A stretch of DNA of 64,000 nucleotides from Tribonema minus (taxonomy: Eukaryota > Sar > Xanthophyceae > Tribonematales > Tribonemataceae). Positions 30,400 to 40,490 of this stretch are shown one piece after another; position 1 is the first letter of the stretch; each line of letters begins with the position of its first letter. The notes beneath the pieces are model-generated. The model was not told where the DNA came from, searched no databases, and saw nothing but the letters and a program-made list of their open reading frames with translations. The DNA is taken from NCBI GenBank assembly GCA_017506865.1, contig JAFCMP010000157.1, forward strand, positions 186,001 to 250,000, in the 5' to 3' direction. The translations under genes were made by a program, and so were the position numbers.

Positions 30400-30589
30400 G
30401 CTGCTTCTCACAGCCAGGCTGCTCTCGCACATGAAGTTTGCAGGCTTCGAGTAACGAAAAGGCATTGCTGCAAAGCCAGTTGAAGACCCGTGTCCCTACG
30501 TTACTCTAGCACGTAGGTCATCTACAGTAGTCAAAAGTGTCAATGTACAATACCTACATTCTGAAAGTGCTTGTGGTTCAATGAGGCAC

Positions 30590-30920
30590 CACACAGATTG
30601 TGTCCCTCCAAATGAGTTCTGTCATATAGATGGAGCAGTAGGACATGGTCTTAGCTGAACGGGTTTGGCTCCAGAATAAATTTCAATTTAATTAATTAAA
30701 ATTAATTAATTGGTCCAATTTAAATAGTGTCAGTATCGTCGTCAAGCTCCGTTTGTGTGCGGCGTATGTAAAAAGTATTTTTTCAGAATCTGGCCTTCCT
30801 AGGGTGCACTCTGGAACGATGTGAAGCCACCAAAGTCACTAGGCAATGTTTCGATATCCAGTAAGTGTTGTATGACTGTGCGTGTACCGCTTCAGGACAG
30901 TAGGGCATGACATGTGTCGT
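30590..30920 (+). repeat. Modular satellite, core unit 3
   Basis: The core runs from GTGTCCCTCCAAATGAG through the AT-rich block and TAGTGTCAGTATCGTCGTCA to GACAGTAGGGCATGACATG. It is nearly identical to the next three cores. Confidence 0.9.
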
Positions 30921-31190
30921 GCGGCCTTCGTCCGCGTTGCCTTCAATTCGCCAATCTCCAACGTGCAACATCAATCTCCAACGTGCAACTTCAATCTCCA
31001 ACGTGCAACTTCAATCTCCAAGTCCCAACCTCAAACTCCAACTCCCAGCCTCAAGGTCAAAATGTTGAAATGCGTCAAAATGTTGAAATGCATCAAAATG
31101 CGTCACAATGTTGAAATGCGTCAAAACATTGAAATGCGTCAAAGTGTTGAAATAAGCAAAGTGGTGAAATGGTCAAAGCAAACGTGGCTT
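30921..31190 (+). repeat. Satellite cassette: CAATCTCCAACGTGCAACTT and GTCAAAATGTTGAAATGC arrays
   Basis: A 19-bp unit (TCAATCTCCAACGTGCAAC) repeats about five times, followed by an 18-bp unit (GTCAAAATGTTGAAATGC) about five times. Both types recur in the same order after the next two cores. Confidence 0.9.
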
Positions 31191-31224
31191 TTTGACACCT
31201 ACATGTACTTTATTGTCAAATTCC

Positions 31225-31560
31225 AGACTGACGTCATTCAGATTTGTGTCCCTCCAAAAAAGTTTTGTCATATAGATGGAGCAGTAGGACTTGGTGTTAG
31301 CTGAACGGATTTGGCTCCAGAATGAATTTCAATTACATCAATTAGTTGGTCCAATTTAAATAGTGTCAGTATCGTCGTCAAGCTCCGTTTGTGTGCGGCG
31401 TATGTAAAAAGTATTTTTTCAGTATCTGGCCTTCCTAGGGTGCACTCTGGAACGATGTGTAGCCACCAAAGTCACTAGGCAATGTTTCGATATCCAGTAA
31501 GTGTTGTATGACTGTGCGTGTACCGCTTCAGGACAGTAGGGCATGACATGTGTTGTGCGG
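31225..31560 (+). repeat. Modular satellite, core unit 4
   Basis: This core is collinear with core 3 and starts 637 bp after it, with only scattered substitutions and a shorter AT-rich block. Confidence 0.9.
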
Positions 31561-32140
31561 CCTTCGTCCGCGTTGCCTTCAATTCGCCAATCTCCAACGT
31601 GCAACAATAATCTCCAACGTGCAACTTCAATCTCCAACGTGCAACTTCAATCTCCAAGTCCCAACCTCAAACTCCAACTCCCAGCCTCAAGGTCAAAATG
31701 TTGAAATGCGTCAAAATGTTGAAATGCATCAAAATGCGTCACAATGTTGAAATGCGTCAAAACATTGAAATGCGTCAAAGTGTTGAAATAAGCGAAGTGG
31801 TGAAATGGTCAATGCAATCGTGGCATTTTGACACCTACAAGGTCAAAATGTTGATATGCGTCAAAATGTTGAAATGCATCCAAATGCGTCACAATGTTGA
31901 AATGCATCAAAACATTGAAATGCGCCAATCTCCAACGTGCAACTTCAATCTCCAAGTCTTTACCTCAAACTCCAACTCCCAGCCTCAAGGTCAAAATGTT
32001 GAAATGCGTCAAAATGTTGAAATGCATCAAAATGCGTCACAATTGTTGAAATGCGTGAAAACGTTGAAATGCGTCAAAGTGTTGAAATAGGCAAAGTGGT
32101 GAAATGGTCAAAGCAAACGTGGCTTTTTGACACCTACATG
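31561..32140 (+). repeat. Satellite cassette, expanded copy
   Basis: The same two unit types as in the previous cassette occur here in a doubled arrangement, which lengthens this satellite unit to about 945 bp. Confidence 0.9.
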
Positions 32141-32169
32141 TACTTTATTGTCAAATTCCAGACTGACGT

Positions 32170-32515
32170 CATTCAGATTTGTGTCCCTCCAAAAAAGTTT
32201 TGTCATATAGATGGAGCAGTAGGACTTGGTGTTAGCTGAACGGGTTTGGCTCCAGAATAAATTTCAATTTAATTAATTAGAATTAATTAATTGGTCCAAT
32301 TTAAATAGTGTCAGTATCGTCGTCAAGCTCCGTTTGTGTGCGGCGTATGTAAAAAGTATTTTTTCAGAATCTGGCCTTCCTAGGGTGCACTCTGGAACGA
32401 TGTGTAGCCACCAAAGTCACTAGGCAATGTTTCGATATCCAGTAAGTGTTGTATGACTGTGCGTGTACCGCTTCAGGACAGTAGGGCATGACATGTCTTG
32501 TGCGGCCTTCGTCCG
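32170..32515 (+). repeat. Modular satellite, core unit 5
   Basis: This core is collinear with cores 3 and 4 and is again followed by a cassette, to 32,720, with shorter arrays. Confidence 0.9.
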
Positions 32516-32745
32516 CGTTGCCTTCAATTCGCCAATCTCCAACGTGCAACTTCAATCTCCAAGTCCCAACCTCAATCTCCAACTCCCAGCCTCAAGGTCA
32601 AAATGTTGAAATGCGTCAAAATGGTGACATGCGTCAAAATGCGTCACAATGTTGAAACGCGTCAAAACGTCAAAATGCGTCAAAAGTGTTGAAATAAGCA
32701 AAGTGGTGAAATGGTCAAAGCAATCGTGGCATTTTGACACCTACA
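32516..32745 (+). repeat. Satellite cassette, short copy
   Basis: It carries a few copies of CAATCTCCAAC- and GTCAAAATG-type units, less regular than the preceding cassettes. Confidence 0.8.
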
Positions 32746-32779
32746 TGTACTTTATTGTCAAATTCCAGAATGATAATCA

Positions 32780-33178
32780 TTCAGATTTTGTGTCCCTCCA
32801 AAAAAGTTCTGTCATATAGATTGAGCAGTAGGACTTGGTGTTAGCTGAACGGGTTTGGCTCCAGAATAAATTTCAATTATATATATATAATTGGTCCAAT
32901 TTAAATAGTGTCAGTATCGTCGTCAAGCTCCGTTTGTGTGTGGCGTATGTAAAAAGTATTTTTTCAGAATCTGGCCTTCCTAGGGTGCACTCTGGAATGA
33001 TGTGTAGCCACCAAAGTCACCAGGCAATGCTTCGATATCCAGTAAGTGTTGTATGACTGTGCGTGTACCGCTTCAGGACAGTAGGGCATGACATGTGTTG
33101 TGCGGCCTTCGTCCGCGTTGCCTTCAATTCGCCAATTTCCAACGTGCAACTTCAATCTCCAAGTCCCAACCTCAATCT
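32780..33178 (+). repeat. Modular satellite, core unit 6, with truncated cassette
   Basis: The core is complete. The following cassette has only three units and breaks at 33,178 into a GC-rich retrotransposon fragment. Confidence 0.85.
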
Positions 33179-33658
33179 TGCGCGGCGGCTTTGAAGTAGC
33201 TTGTTGCATAGACGTCACCATACGTGACAGCTCATGTCCCTCCCGCCTCCGTCAGGCTCAGGGGGGCGCGCGCGATGTGCAGCGCGTGCTTGAATCGGCT
33301 TCGCAGGAAAAGATAGACACATACGTAGTCTCAGGGGCCCTGGACCCCACTACACACACCTTATTTTCCGCAGCCTTTGACCACTTCGGCGCTATGTCAC
33401 GCGACACCCAAGCGCTGCTACACGCACTCGCCGAGCAAAGCTCGTAGCTCGCAGGGCAGCTACAATCTCGCGCAGCGCGTTGCCTTCTGGCGCCGCCGCA
33501 CCTCCCTCGCGCTACAGCGCGCGCTCACACGTGTCGTGATCGACAACTGGAACGCAGTCATTGCCCCTGATGGCGACGTCAGCGCCTACCGCCGCATCGC
33601 ACTGTTGCAAGTGCCGCGGCCCTCGCCGGCCAGCGCCGAACCGCCGGCCCCTCCGTAG
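33179..33658 (+). pseudogene. C-terminal fragment of a second non-LTR retrotransposon family
   Basis: GC-rich coding sequence interrupts the satellite. It reads ...VACCIDVTIRDSSC, then EKIDTYVVSGALDP with FSAAFDHFGAMSRDTQALL, stops at 33447, and continues in another frame with RVAFWRRRTSLALQRAL to 33658. The order (DV strand, Lys helix, 'F.aFdhFG', then 'WRRR.slaLqral') matches the end of plant and algal RT/endonuclease polyproteins. It differs from the family at 20-22 kb. The stop or frame change near 33,450 shows that it is decayed. Confidence 0.5.
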
Positions 33659-33899
33659 ATTTAGTTATTGCAAGCCCGATTTATCGTGCGCGCAGCCCAT
33701 GCGGTCTAGGACATAATATACAACTTCAATCTTCAATGCCCAACTTCACATCGTGAGGCGCTTGATTAGTATGGCAGTGCGGAGGCGGCTGGGTACTCGT
33801 GTGCCTGTTGTTCTTCAACGTAGCCATAGTGCGGCTGATGAGTCCATGGAGTCAGTGCGTGTAACAAACAAGCGCACGCATGCACGAGTGCTTTGCACT

Positions 33900-34310
33900 T
33901 GGGCTACGTAAACGCCGTGTACTCCTTTGGCTTACTCAAACCAACAGACTCCATGTGCTCTACTAACGCAATTAACTCAATTGACTTAATGATCTCAATG
34001 CACTCAACAGCTTCACTGCACTCAATACATTCAACGGCTTCAACATATTCAATACACTCACCTTGAGTCACTGCGCTCAACGCACTCAATAGCTCCAGTG
34101 CAGTCAATAGATTCAATGCACTCGATGCACTCAACAGCTTCAACACACTCAACAGACTCACTGCACTCAATGCACTCATTACACTCAATGCACTCCACTG
34201 CTTCAATACACTCATTGGCTTCAACTAGTGCCCAGCTCTTCAAAAGCCCCAACAATTGCAACGATTCAACAGGGCCCAGCGCTTCCACCACCTCATTCAT
34301 TTAAGCGCTT
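33900..34310 (+). repeat. Degenerate 9-12 bp tandem repeat (CACTCAATG type)
   Basis: CACTCAATGCACTCAACAGCTTCA-like words fill about 400 bp. Readings are repetitive on both strands (ECIEAVECIECNECIE on the minus), so the long frames are not genes. Confidence 0.85.
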
Positions 34311-35092
34311 TGGTAGAGGCGCACGCTCACTCACTCAATGAAGTCGACAGCAGCAACACATTCATGACGCACCGCAGCACGTGTAAGAAATGCTGCAGTG
34401 TTGTGATTGATCGAGCTGCCTAGTCGGTGGCAGAGCTGACGGGTGCACTCTGTTTCATGGGCGCCCAGCGCTCAAAGGTGCACAATGAGTGGCCATCGGC
34501 TACGTCGCCGGATGCGATACCTCAAGACACTGTGCTTGAATGTGCTTAATGCGTCAAGCGGGATCAATCGGTTTAGGCCTCCCATGGCCTCGCGAGTCGC
34601 GATACCGTTAAATGTTGTGTTGGAAAACCCAAGGATTTGAAACATAGGTGTCATGGATCTGAGCAGGCTAGAGCTGATTTGGACAGGAAAAAAAGTATGG
34701 TCGACCACGCCTGTGGCCAAAATAAGCTTGGGCTGACCACACACAAAAAGTGGTACTCAAGAAAAAATTTGCTTGGGCCTGTGGGCAATGACCACAGAAA
34801 AGTCACTTAGTGACTGTTGTCCCTGGTCCTTAACATGTGCGGTACATGTTTTGATCAAAAGAGGAGTTAGTGTAGGGTGAAATAAATATGAGTTGACCTA
34901 CATAAGATGAGATCTACAATTGCTTTTTTGCTTCACTTCTGGAAAAATTGCGTATTTTGCCTCGGGACCTCTACATAACTGTTAATGATGCAGTATACGA
35001 GGGTGCTTTGCCCACAAAACTGTACCGCAACAACCCTTTGTGACTGTGTTATGCAGAGATGAAAAATAATCTTGCTGTATTTATAACTGATA
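34311..35092. other. AT-rich spacer before the Bro-N gene
   Basis: No gene is recognised. The stretch becomes AT-rich toward the Bro-N start and contains AAAATTG at 34944-34950 and TATTTATAA at 35078-35086. Confidence 0.4.
34944..34950 (+). promoter_or_regulatory. AAAATTG motif upstream of the Bro-N gene
   Basis: AAAATTG lies 143 bp before the ATG at 35093. The same heptamer precedes the methyltransferase-like gene and the recombinase gene. AAAATTGA is the known early-promoter motif of Mimiviridae. Here it is only a sequence resemblance. Confidence 0.25.
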
Positions 35093-35797
35093 ATGATACC
35101 CGTTAAGGACGAGTTTGTGTGTGGCGCAGTGACGCACAGAGTATGTTTATTTGTCACCGATGATGGCCTGAAGTTCAAAACTAGTGACATTCTGCGCATA
35201 CTAGGCTTGACTGATACGGACAAGGCACTGGCTTCTCTTCCAATTCTTGAGCGTGAGACTGTTGATGCACCAGGTGGTGTGAAAGTTCACCTGTTGACCG
35301 AGCTGGGTGTGTATCATCTCACACTGGCTGCCAATGCAGATGTAGCTCTGGCGCTACAAGCATGGGTTTATGGCATGGGAAAGCAGTGCTACGCGAATGA
35401 CAGACAGCAGCTCAAGCTTGATGATGAGCAGCGTCACCACTCTCAACTCATGACGTCTCACCTCAACACAACACTGGTGTACATTTTCAGGGTCAAGCAC
35501 ATGGATGGAAGATCGATCATCAAAATTGGTTCCACAACGGATGTTCATGTCCGCCTGGTTCGCCTGAATGCCGAGTACAAACTACAGATGACCCTACTGC
35601 ACGTCTTTCCGTGTGCAGGGTATACTGATTTTGAGAAATTCCTTCTCACACTTCCATTCCTCGAACCTCTCCAGTTTAAAGGCGCAATTGTGAATGGGAA
35701 GGCATCAAAGGAGCTCTTTAGTGTCACCAAAAGCCGAACTGCAATACCTTGTAGATACTGCAAAATTCAACCATCAGAGGTATCACCAGGCTATTGA
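35093..35797 (+). CDS. Bro-N + T5orf172 (GIY-YIG-like) domain protein, N-terminal part
   Basis: Residues 1-105 form a Bro-N domain (LKFKTSDILRILGLTDTDKA, LLTELGVYHLTL, LQAWVYGMG), the DNA-binding module of baculovirus BRO and phage antirepressor proteins. Residues 120-215 form a T5orf172/MUG113-type domain of the GIY-YIG fold (VYIFRVKHMDGRSIIKIGST, then ADV-VRL, then FEKFLLTLPFLEP and KELFSVTK). This combination is frequent in large DNA viruses and their integrated copies. The frame runs into a stop shortly after KELFSVTK. The natural continuation (AELQYLVDTAKFNHQ) is in the +1 frame from an AAAA run at 35729-35732, so the gene appears broken by a one-base insertion. Confidence 0.8.
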   Translation: MIPVKDEFVCGAVTHRVCLFVTDDGLKFKTSDILRILGLTDTDKALASLPILERETVDAPGGVKVHLLTELGVYHLTLAANADVALALQAWVYGMGKQCYANDRQQLKLDDEQRHHSQLMTSHLNTTLVYIFRVKHMDGRSIIKIGSTTDVHVRLVRLNAEYKLQMTLLHVFPCAGYTDFEKFLLTLPFLEPLQFKGAIVNGKASKELFSVTKSRTAIPCRYCKIQPSEVSPGY

Positions 35798-36500
35798 CTC
35801 TTCAACATACAAACTATTGACAAACTCCCTCAATGCAGCGAATATGTACATCCCATCAGCTCCTGAAAGCCTTGGCCCACCTCCTATACGCGAAGAAGCC
35901 AGTTGTGGAGCAGCCGCTGCTCAGAACACCGAGACAGTAAACACCTCAGAACCTCTAGCCATTGCGCCGCAAGCTATGTCTAAAGGCAAACAGGTTTCTG
36001 CAATCAAGAAGCCTACCATTACAAGGAAGTCGAGAGTGATCGATGCAACAAAGAGTTTCACGGATGATGATGTTGTGAAAGCCAGCAAGAAGATCCTGGC
36101 GTCACCGAGGCCTAGCAGCGAGTATGAGGTGCTGTGTGCACTGAGTGTCGTGACCGGGCTTGGGATGTTGGCTTTGATGACAGGCACGTTTTCAGCGGCA
36201 GACGAGTCTACGTTGAACTACGGGCGCAAAGTTGGCAGAGAACATGACAATGAGACGCAAAACATTAAGGGCCTTGTTGCCAGTAATGTCATCGTCAAAT
36301 GCGTCGGAATAGTGCAAAAGGCAAAGTCAGTCGCAAACATGTCAAACAAGGAGATCAACAACAAGTACTCTAATTCTGCTAACTTATGGTCGAAGCGATT
36401 GGCTGGCAGCGCATTCAAAGACTTGAAGCAAGTGTACCAGAGAAAGACAGTCGGCATTGCAACAGCTCACTCAATGATTGTGGATGACGAAGATGCGTGA
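35733..36500 (+). pseudogene. C-terminal part of the Bro-N/T5orf172 gene, shifted in frame
   Basis: The frame begins without its own credible start, reading AELQYLVDTAKFNHQRYH directly where the T5orf172 domain would end. It continues about 255 residues to the stop at 36500. It has a Pro/Ser-rich linker, a basic patch (KKPTITRKSRVIDATKS), a hydrophobic segment (ALSVVTGLGMLALMTGTF) that could be a membrane-like helix, and a helical C-terminus ending in acidic VDDEDA. Together with the preceding part it would form one protein of about 470 residues. The function of the C-terminal region is unknown. Confidence 0.6.
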
Positions 36501-36558
36501 TATTATGATACACTTGTGGCAAGGCACACCAATGAAATGTGAGCTTCAACTCATGCAT

Positions 36559-36960
36559 TTAAGCGCTCGTCTGCACCTTGGCAGATGATGCCACGAATGC
36601 ATTGCACTCCCTCCAAGATTTCATGATATCTTGGGCAGCTGGGCTAGCTGACTCCAGGTCATCAAGAAGCAGCATTGAGACCAGTGTGCGAAACGCAGGT
36701 GTAGCGACAAGCGCCTTCTCCTCATCAGCATCAAGAGCGCGGGATGCAAACAAACGTATGCGACTGAACAGCCAATTGTACACCTCTTGTGCCTTCTTTC
36801 CCTTGTCGCCTAGATCCATTTGCACGAGTCCTACTACAGTGTTGTAAATGTCAACAGGAAGGTCATCACATATCATCTGCAGTGTCGCAGGCTCGGGGAT
36901 TGCCTTTGTGATAGCGGCATTCTTCGTCTTCTTGCTTGACTTGCTCGATTTGGTGACCAT
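36559..36960 (-). CDS. Hypothetical protein, 133 aa, Lys-rich N-terminus
   Basis: The ATG at 36960 opens MVTKSSKSSKKTKNAAITKA, a nuclear-localisation-like basic start. It is followed by a helical, Leu-rich domain (DLPVDIYNTVVGLVQMDLG, VYNWLFSRIRLFASRALD). It is intronless and convergent with the Bro-N gene. An AT-rich divergent spacer separates it from the methyltransferase-like gene. It has no recognised family but good coding character. Confidence 0.55.
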   Translation of the reverse strand: MVTKSSKSSKKTKNAAITKAIPEPATLQMICDDLPVDIYNTVVGLVQMDLGDKGKKAQEVYNWLFSRIRLFASRALDADEEKALVATPAFRTLVSMLLLDDLESASPAAQDIMKSWRECNAFVASSAKVQTSA

Positions 36961-37072
36961 TGTCTCAAGGCACTGAGCTGTTCAGTGATGGCAATGACTG
37001 ACTGTGAAAGAGCAGCTGAGCGAAATTGTCAATAAACATTATATATTCCGATAATTATAAAATTAAATACCG

Positions 37073-37079
37073 AAAATTG
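37073..37079 (+). promoter_or_regulatory. AAAATTG motif in a divergent AT-rich spacer
   Basis: CCGAAAATTG lies 69 bp before the ATG at 37142. The same ten bases occur at 43841-43850, upstream of the recombinase gene. Confidence 0.25.
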
Positions 37080-37141
37080 TATCCAATATTCAATTGTTGC
37101 GTAATGACACTGCACTTCTTCACTGCACTCCTCCGAGAAAC

Positions 37142-37895
37142 ATGGAAACGTTCGAGGCCCGTCGCAACAAGAGCTTCAAGCTCTGGGTGAACCATGTGCT
37201 CGCATCTGAGCTGTTCAGCACATACATCAAGCCCGGCGTGCAGACATGGCGTCAACGGATTCGACTTTCGGGAGGCGCATGCTCGGCAAAAATATTGACT
37301 CTGGAAAGCTCTGAACTCAACACCATCAACGCGGTCCTCGCACAAGGAGTTCTTGAAAACAATGTGTACGTTCCCAAGCTCTGAACTCAACACCATCAAC
37401 GCGTTCCTCGCACAAGGAGTTCTTGAAAACAATGTGTACGTTCCCAATCCTTCGAAACGAGTTTGTGAGACTATTCAAGGAGCTTTTTCGGGTGCCCATG
37501 TCACACAGGAGACGATCGGCGAACTGCTCGCCACTACACAGCACCAATACGACGTGGTTTTCCTGGATTACATGTGCACCGCTCAAGGCAACACAACTAC
37601 AAAACCATCACGGGACGTGCAGCAGCTTTTTTCCCGCAAGCTCATCAAGACTCCGGGTATCATCGCTACCACGTTCTGCAAACGAAATTCGCAGGAGAAC
37701 CAACAGGAGCGCCTGATGTTTGAAACGGCCATGGCGTCAGGGTACAGACTCATGCCTCTATGGAGCCAGGTGTATCAGCCGGCGATGGTCGTGACAGCGT
37801 ACCTGGTGCGTGAAACGGTCGGCTTCACCATTGAGATGGAGGCGTTTCCACAATTAACGCGTAAGCGCAATGCGCAGTCGTACTGGTTGCGCTAA
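37142..37895 (+). pseudogene. Class I methyltransferase-like gene broken by a 70-bp tandem duplication
   Basis: The ATG at 37142 starts METFEARRNKSFKLWVNHVL and the first frame ends at 37384. The rest (PNPSKRVCETIQGAFSGAHV to QSYWLR) lies in another frame to 37895. Between them a 70-bp block is present twice in tandem, and removing one copy restores a single frame. The order resembles a SAM-dependent methyltransferase-like fold: TLESSELNTINA (motif I region), NNVYVPNPS, YDVVFLDYMCT (acidic strand like motif IV), and TPGIIATTF. Relatives occur in algae and large viruses. No canonical GxGxG is visible, so enzyme activity is uncertain. Confidence 0.55.
37307..37446 (+). repeat. 70-bp tandem duplication inside a gene
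   Basis: The block beginning CTCTGAACTCAACACCATCA and ending GTGTACGTTCCCAA is repeated head-to-tail with a single G/T difference (GCGGTCC versus GCGTTCC). Seventy is not a multiple of three, so the duplication shifts the frame. Confidence 0.95.
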
Positions 37896-37911
37896 GGTAG
37901 AGGCTGTTCTG

Positions 37912-38076
37912 ATGGTGAAGAGCAATGTCGACCTCATCACGGACCCTACCAGTGCGCCTTCGCTTAGCCGAAAGGAAACCATGGTCAGCTTTCCGGTTCG
38001 TTCCAGTGCAACTGCCTCTGACACTGTCACGGACACAGAGGATGATGTCGAGGGTGATCTAGAGCAGGACATGTAG
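37912..38076 (+). CDS. Small acidic ORF, 54 aa
   Basis: It runs from MVKSNVDLITDPTSAPSLSR to a strongly acidic end (DTEDDVEGDLEQDM), starting 14 bp after the methyltransferase-like stop. It may be an independent small protein or a detached tail of the previous gene. Confidence 0.3.
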   Translation: MVKSNVDLITDPTSAPSLSRKETMVSFPVRSSATASDTVTDTEDDVEGDLEQDM

Positions 38077-38162
38077 TCGCAGGCCAGCGGGCCTGACTGC
38101 CGGTTGCACCCATTGGCCTTTGAGTGTGTCAGTACCATAATACGTTATCATTGCGTTGACAC

Positions 38163-38400
38163 ACCCAGGACAACCTTTTGCGAACGACACTTTGCGAACG
38201 ATACTTTTGCGAACGATCTTTTGCGAACGACCTTTTGCGAACGACACTTTGTAAACGACACTTTGTAAACAACCTTTTGCAAACGAAACTTTGCGAACAA
38301 CCTTTTGCGAACGACAATTTTCGAACGACCTTTTGCGAACGAACGACACTTAACGACACTTTGCGAACGAAACTTTGCGAACGACACTTTTGCGAACGAC
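38163..38400 (+). repeat. Minisatellite: TTTTGCGAACGACAC type
   Basis: About fifteen units of 14-16 bp (TTTGCGAACGACACT, TTTTGCGAACGACC) are in tandem. The reverse complement contains GCAAAGTGTCGTTC, related to the other cassettes. Confidence 0.9.
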
Positions 38401-38610
38401 CTGTCAAAGTGTTACCACGTGCAAAGTGTTGCCATGTGCAAAGTGTTACCATGTGCAAAGTGCAAGGTGTTGCCATGTGCAAGGTGTTACCAGGTGCAAA
38501 GTGTTGCCATGTGCAAAGTGTTGCCAAAGTGTTGCCATGTGCAAAGTGTTGCCATGTGCAAAGTGTTGCCATGTGCAAAGTGTTGCCATGTGCAAAGTGT
38601 TAAAGTGGTG
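38401..38610 (+). repeat. Minisatellite: AAGTGTTGCCATGTGC, 16-bp unit
   Basis: About twelve copies of GCAAAGTGTTGCCATGT occur with minor variants (TTACC, CAAGGTG). It abuts the preceding array of inverted polarity. Confidence 0.95.
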
Positions 38611-38759
38611 AAATCTCCAATGCGAACTTCAATCTCCAATGCCAACGTCAATCTCCAATGCCAAATTCAATCTCCAATGCCAAATTAAAACTCCAACTTC
38701 TTCAACTTCTGCAATGCACTAGAAAGTGGCAATATGCAGTGTAAAGGTGTCATTTCTGC

Positions 38760-39107
38760 ACCTACACACATACCAATGTTACAATCCAGAAAACCGTCAC
38801 TCAGGATTTGCATCCCTCCTGACAAAGTTTTGACATAGAGATCGGCAGGTAGGACATGGTGTTACCTGAACGAGTTTGACTCCAGATTAAATTTCAATTA
38901 TATTAATTAATTGGTCCAATTTAAATAGTGTCAGTATCGTCGTCAAGCGCCGTTTGCGTGCGGCATATGTAAAAAGTATTTTTTCAGAATCTGGCCTTCC
39001 TAGGGTGCACTCTGGAATGATATGTAGCCACGAAAGTTACTAGGCAATGTTTCTATGTTCAATAAGTATTGTATGACTGCGCATGTACTGCTTCAGGACA
39101 GTAGGGC
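38760..39107 (+). repeat. Modular satellite, core unit 7
   Basis: It is collinear with the cores at 30-33 kb (CATCCCTCCTGACAAAG, AT-rich block, TAGTGTCAGTATCGTCGTCA, GACAGTAGGGCATGGAATG) but more diverged. Confidence 0.85.
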
Positions 39108-40045
39108 ATGGAATGTGCGAAGTGTTACCATGTGCAAAGTGCTACTATGTGCAAAAGTGTTACCATGTGCAAAGTGTTACCATGTGCAAAGTGCAAAGTG
39201 TTACCATGTGCAAAGCGTTACCATGTGCAAAGCATTACCATGTGCAAAGGGTTATCATGTGCAAAGTGTTACCATGTGCAAAGTGCCAAGTGTTACCATG
39301 TGCAAAGTGCAAAGTGTCACCATGTGCAAAGTGCAAAGTGTTACCATGTGCAAAGTGCCAAGTGTTACCATGTGCAAAGTGCAAAGTGTTACCATGTGCA
39401 AAGTGCAAAGTGTTACCATGTGCAAAGTGTTACCATGTGCAAAGTGCAAAGTGTCCATGTGCAAAGTGCAAAGTGTTACCATGTGCAAAGTGCAAAGTGT
39501 CACCATGTGCAAAGTGAAGTGCAAAGTGTTACCATGTGCAAAGTGCAAAGTGTTACCATGTGCAAAGTGCAAAGTGTTACCGTGTGCAAAATGCAAAGTG
39601 TTACCATGTGCAAAGTGCAAAGTGTCACCATGTGCAAAGTGCAAAGTGTTACCAAGTGCAAAGTGCAAAGTGTTGCCATGAGCAAAGTGCAAAGTGTTGC
39701 CATGTGCAAAGTGCAAAGTGTTGCCATGTGCAAAGTGCAAAGTGCAAAGTGTTACCATGTGCAAAGTGCAAAGTGTCACCATGTGCAAACTGCAAAGTGT
39801 CACCATGTGCAAAGTGCAAAGTGTCACCATGTGCAAAGTGGAAAGTGTCACCATGTGCAACGTGCAAAGTGTTACCATGTGCCAAGTGTTACCATGTGCA
39901 AAGCGTTACCATGTGCAAAGCATTACCATGTGCAAAGCGTTACCATGTGCAAAGCGTTACCATGTGCAAAGTGTTACCATGTGAAAGTTTTACCATGTGC
40001 AAAGTGTTACCATGTGCAAAGTGTTACCATGTGCAAAGTGTTGAA
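39108..40045 (+). repeat. Long satellite cassette: ACCATGTGCAAAGTG(CAAAGTG)TT
   Basis: Roughly 940 bp of TTACCATGTGCAAAGTG units, many with an extra CAAAGTG giving a 24-bp period, and frequent local variants (GCG, GCA, TCA). All frames are open and repetitive (HVQSVTMCK, LCTLHMVT), so none is taken as a gene. Confidence 0.95.
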
Positions 40046-40490
40046 ATCTCCAACGCAAACTTCAATATCCAACGCGAAATTCAATCTCCAACGCGAACTT
40101 CAATCTCCATCTTTTCCAATGCACTACAAAGTGGCAATATGCGGTGTAAATGTGTTATTTCTGCGCCTACATACGTACCAATGTTACAATCCAGAAAACC
40201 ATCACTCAGTTTTGGTTACCTCCTGAAAAAGTTTTGACATAGAAATCGGCAGGTAGGACATGGTGTTACCTGAACGAGTTTGATTCCAGAATAAATTTCA
40301 ATAATATCAAGCTCCGTTTGTGTGCGGCGAATGTAAATAGAAGTAATATTTTTTTCAGAATCTGGCCTCCCTAGCGTGCACTCTGGAACGATGTGTAGCC
40401 ACCTAAGTCCCTAGGCAATGTTTCTATATCCAATAAGTGTTGAATGACTGCGCGTGTGCCGCTTCAGGACAGTAGGGCATGAAATGTGCA
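40046..40490 (+). repeat. Satellite linker and core unit 8 (partly deleted)
   Basis: The linker (CAATCTCCAACGCGAACTT, GCACTACAAAGTGGCAATAT) leads to a core that has lost the AT-rich block and the TAGTGTCAGTATCG part, but retains AAGCTCCGTTTGTGTGCGGC and the downstream part. Confidence 0.85.

Noticed and set aside
30783..32582. Recurrent 60-80 codon minus-strand frames starting MEIEVARWRLMLHVGDW
   Set aside because: They recur in every satellite unit, covering core and cassette, and change with cassette length.
39108..40045. Possible CRISPR array
   Set aside because: Units of 16-24 bp lack unique spacers of constant length, and the sequence is eukaryotic.
39055..40237. Long open frames with repeated HVQSVTMCKVLPCAK-type words on the plus strand and LCTLHMVT on the minus
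   Set aside because: All six frames are open because the DNA is a minisatellite. There is no start context, and unit lengths shift the frame.
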